This document shows, one piece after another, positions 61,994-64,000 of a DNA stretch of 64,000 nucleotides. The notes under the pieces are model-generated. The model saw only the letters and a program-made list of their open reading frames with translations. It was not told the origin of the DNA and searched no databases. Origin of the DNA: Methylobacterium sp. E-005 (GTDB lineage Bacteria; Pseudomonadota; Alphaproteobacteria; Rhizobiales; Beijerinckiaceae); the NCBI RefSeq assembly GCF_022829725.1, contig NZ_JAKSYG010000073.1:62001-126000 (forward strand). Reading direction: 5' to 3'. Within the stretch, counting starts at the first letter, position 1, and each line of letters begins with the position of its first letter. The position numbers and the translations under genes were made by a program.

Positions 61994-62902
61994 ATGGGCA
62001 AGCGGATCCTCGCGGGACTCGTCGCGCTGTGCCTCAGCCTGTCGTCCGCGCACGCGGCGCCCGTCGTCGTCAGCTCCAAGCTCGACACGGAAGGCGGCGT
62101 GCTCGGTGCCATCATCCTGCAGGCACTCAAGGCCAAGGGCATTCCGACAGTCGACAAGACCCAGCTCGGGGCGACGTCGATCGTGCGCCGCGCCCTGCTG
62201 GAAGGCCAGATCGACATCTATCCGGAATACACCGGCAACGCGGCGTTCTTCTTCGGACAGCAGGATCTCCCGGTCTGGAAGGACGCGCGGGCCGCCTACG
62301 AGACCGCCCGGAGCCTCGATCTAAGGGCCAACGATCTGGTCTGGCTGGCGCCCGCCTCGGCCAACAACACCTGGGCGATCGCGGTGCGCAACGACCTCGC
62401 CCAGGCCAACACCCTCACGACGATGAGCGATTTCGGCCGCTACGTGGCGGGTGGCGGCCCGATCAAGCTCGCCGCGTCCTCGGAATTCGTCTCTGCGCCG
62501 GCCGCGCTCCCCGCCTTCGGCCGGACTTACGGCTTCGCGCTCAAGCCGGAGCAGCTCGTCATCCTGGCCGGCGGGGACACCGCCGCCACCATCGCGGCGG
62601 CGGCGCGGGGCACCTCCGGAACCAACGCCGCCATGGTGTTCGGGACCGATGGCAGCCTCGCCGCAGCCCATCTCGTCGTGATGGCGGACGATCGCGGCGT
62701 CCAGCCGGTCTACCAGCCGGCACCGGTGGTCCGCGGGGCGGTCCTCAGGGCTCATCCGGAGATCGCGACGGTGCTCGACCCGATCTTCCGACGACTCGAC
62801 CTCGCGACGCTGCGCGACCTCAACGGCCGGGTCCAGCTCCGCGGCGAACCCGCCTCGGCGGTGGCGGCAGAGTTTTTGAAAGCGGCGGGATTCGTGCGGT
62901 GA
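61994..62902 (+). CDS. Osmoprotectant/glycine betaine ABC transporter substrate-binding protein (OsmF-like)
   Basis: The 302-residue periplasmic protein has a signal peptide (hydrophobic 6-20, AHAAP) and the OpuAC fold. VVVSSKLDTEGGVLGAIILQ, then DIYPEYTGNAAFFF (the betaine-type binding segment) and YGFALKPEQLVILAGGDT are typical of OsmF/YehZ. It should deliver quaternary ammonium osmolytes to the permease encoded next. Confidence 0.9.
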   Translation: MGKRILAGLVALCLSLSSAHAAPVVVSSKLDTEGGVLGAIILQALKAKGIPTVDKTQLGATSIVRRALLEGQIDIYPEYTGNAAFFFGQQDLPVWKDARAAYETARSLDLRANDLVWLAPASANNTWAIAVRNDLAQANTLTTMSDFGRYVAGGGPIKLAASSEFVSAPAALPAFGRTYGFALKPEQLVILAGGDTAATIAAAARGTSGTNAAMVFGTDGSLAAAHLVVMADDRGVQPVYQPAPVVRGAVLRAHPEIATVLDPIFRRLDLATLRDLNGRVQLRGEPASAVAAEFLKAAGFVR

Positions 62903-62992
62903 GGCCCGGCGCACGCTCGCCATGTCCGCACTGGTCGCGCTAAGTCCCCGCAACGCGCGGCCACGCTCCTGCGGCTGCACGCGGAGCCTCAG

Positions 62993-64000
62993 ATGGGCCA
63001 ATCCTCTGCGACCGGGCCTGACACCACCCCCCATCCGGCCAGTCGGATCCTGTCCGGCCTCGATCCTTTGGGCACGCTCCTGGCCGCCCTGCTGGCCGTC
63101 GGCCTCCTGGCCCTGCCTCTGATGGTCGAGCGGCCGAACCGGATCGCCGAGGGTACGGCCCTGATGGCGTGGTCAGCGCTGCCGGCCGGCCAAGCGCTCG
63201 CGCTCCTGGCCGTCTCGGGGCTCGCCGCGCCGCTGCTGGCATTCCGGATCACGCCACCCCTTCGGCTCGCCGCGGGCGCGGCCGCGCTGCTGCTGCTCGG
63301 GCTCGCGGCAGGATGGGCGGCCGATCACCTCACGCCCCCGGGGGACCGCTACAGCCGGGTCTCGCTGGAGTCCGGCTGGTGGCTGGCCTTCGCGGCCGCC
63401 GGCCTCGCCACCGGCGACGGGTTGGCGCGCCTGCGGCCCGGTCCCGGGACAAAGGTCGCGGCGCTGGCGGCCATCGCGCTCCTGGCGGCGCTCGCCCTGC
63501 GGTCCGGATTCTGGGACAACCTCTCGGTGATGCGGGAATATGCCGGCCATTCGGACACGTTCGGCCGGGAGGTCCGCACCCATCTCGGCCTCGCCCTGTC
63601 GTCGGTGGCGGCCGCAGCGTTGATCGGGATCCCGGCCGCCATCCTGGCGCGGTCGGTCCCGCCCGTGCGACGGGCGCTGCTCGCCGGCCTCAACGGGCTG
63701 CAGACCATCCCCTCCATGGCGCTGTTCGGGATGCTGATCGCCCCCCTCGCCTGGATCGGCCGGACGATCCCCGGGGCCGCGGAACTGGGGATCGCCGGGA
63801 TCGGCCCGGCGCCGGCCTTCCTGGCCCTGTGGGCCTACGCGCTCCTGCCCGTGACCGCCGCGACGGTGGCGGGGCTCGACGCCGTCCCCGGGCCGGTGCG
63901 CGACGCGGCGCGCGGCGTCGGGATGACCAGCCGCCAGCGCCTCCTCCAGGTGGAACTTCCCCTGGCGTTCCCGGGGCTCCTCACCGGGATCCGCATCGTC
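62993..64000 (+). CDS. Osmoprotectant ABC transporter permease (YehY/OpuCB-like, partial)
   Basis: The frame is open from ATG 62993 (GGAG ahead) to the window edge, giving 336 residues without a stop. The first half has several helices, and the last third is the BPD transporter domain (GLNGLQTIPSMALFGMLIAP, GLDAVPGPVRDAARGVGMTS with the EAA-type loop). A long N-terminal extension before the permease domain is typical of YehY. The gene continues outside the window, and an ATPase gene probably follows. Confidence 0.88.
   Translation, partial: MGQSSATGPDTTPHPASRILSGLDPLGTLLAALLAVGLLALPLMVERPNRIAEGTALMAWSALPAGQALALLAVSGLAAPLLAFRITPPLRLAAGAAALLLLGLAAGWAADHLTPPGDRYSRVSLESGWWLAFAAAGLATGDGLARLRPGPGTKVAALAAIALLAALALRSGFWDNLSVMREYAGHSDTFGREVRTHLGLALSSVAAAALIGIPAAILARSVPPVRRALLAGLNGLQTIPSMALFGMLIAPLAWIGRTIPGAAELGIAGIGPAPAFLALWAYALLPVTAATVAGLDAVPGPVRDAARGVGMTSRQRLLQVELPLAFPGLLTGIRIV

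Noticed and set aside
1..64000. CRISPR arrays, tRNA/rRNA genes, insertion sequences or prophage
   Set aside because: No regularly spaced repeats, no tRNA-like cloverleaf sequence, and no transposase, integrase or phage structural motifs were recognised on either strand.

Overview
The window is high-GC, densely packed DNA that looks like the chromosome of a Methylobacterium/Methylorubrum-type alphaproteobacterium (order Hyphomicrobiales). The taxonomic signs are a staphyloxanthin-like C30 carotenoid gene set, an AcpXL very-long-chain acyl carrier system for lipid A, MucR- and DUF6481-type small proteins, and GC-rich CCCTCCCC hairpin repeats between genes. Gene ends are compact: at least seven junctions use a 4-base GTGA overlap. 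No tRNA, rRNA, insertion sequence, phage gene or CRISPR array was seen.

Layout. 0-2.4 kb: the tail of an unidentified gene, then a LysR regulator divergent from an MFS transporter, with a 20-base perfect palindrome between them. 2.5-12.6 kb: the pigment region, with a CrtN-like desaturase, a DUF2141 protein, a two-gene ABC-2 exporter, a short reverse-strand Cache-domain pair, a glutamine amidotransferase, then CrtP-like oxidase, CrtO-like acyltransferase and CrtQ-like glycosyltransferase. 12.6-16.1 kb: cupin-like exported protein, CutA, NAD kinase plus a GNAT acetyltransferase, two small proteins and a cold-shock protein. 16.4-18.4 kb: a three-gene lipid A VLCFA set (AcpXL, FabZ-like, and a ketosynthase homologue without its catalytic cysteine). 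18.7-23.4 kb: AI-2E-family permease, exported nuclease, chemoreceptor and a degenerate receiver protein. 23.6-26.0 kb: argJ, a SIMPL protein and a MutT-type Nudix enzyme, all overlapping.

26-31.3 kb: a quinone/catechol detoxification-like operon (ring-cleaving dioxygenase, alpha/beta hydrolase, DoxX, and a Gfo/Idh oxidoreductase) divergent from a LysR regulator, then a GntR regulator. 31.3-34.5 kb: a cyanide-insensitive-type bd oxidase operon (cydA, cydB, a DUF2474 peptide, and a GbsR-type regulator). 34.7-40 kb: aminotransferase, a DHDPS-family aldolase, and a polar amino acid/cystine-type ABC importer. 40-46.5 kb: a GAF-PAS-GGDEF-EAL protein, an OPT transporter coupled to a DUF2243 protein and a 50-residue membrane peptide, and tandem YdcZ half-size transporters. 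46.5-48.4 kb: an EgtD-type methyltransferase coupled to a second methyltransferase. 49-57.8 kb: YgjV, DUF4336, a membrane-anchored catalase-like fusion, many small hypothetical or exported proteins, CDP-diacylglycerol diphosphatase, a VanZ-like protein and a MucR homologue. 57.9-64 kb: PAP2-type phosphatase, SDR oxidoreductase, SelO, and the start of an osmoprotectant ABC importer cut by the window edge.

How the genes fit together. The clearest pathway is pigment synthesis: CrtN and CrtP would desaturate and oxidise a squalene-type C30 backbone, CrtQ would glycosylate it and CrtO would acylate it. The nearby exporter and DUF2141 protein may help place the product, but that is inference. Much of the rest is envelope and stress physiology: lipid A acyl chains, bd oxidase, quinone detoxification, catalase-like protein, SelO and osmolyte uptake.
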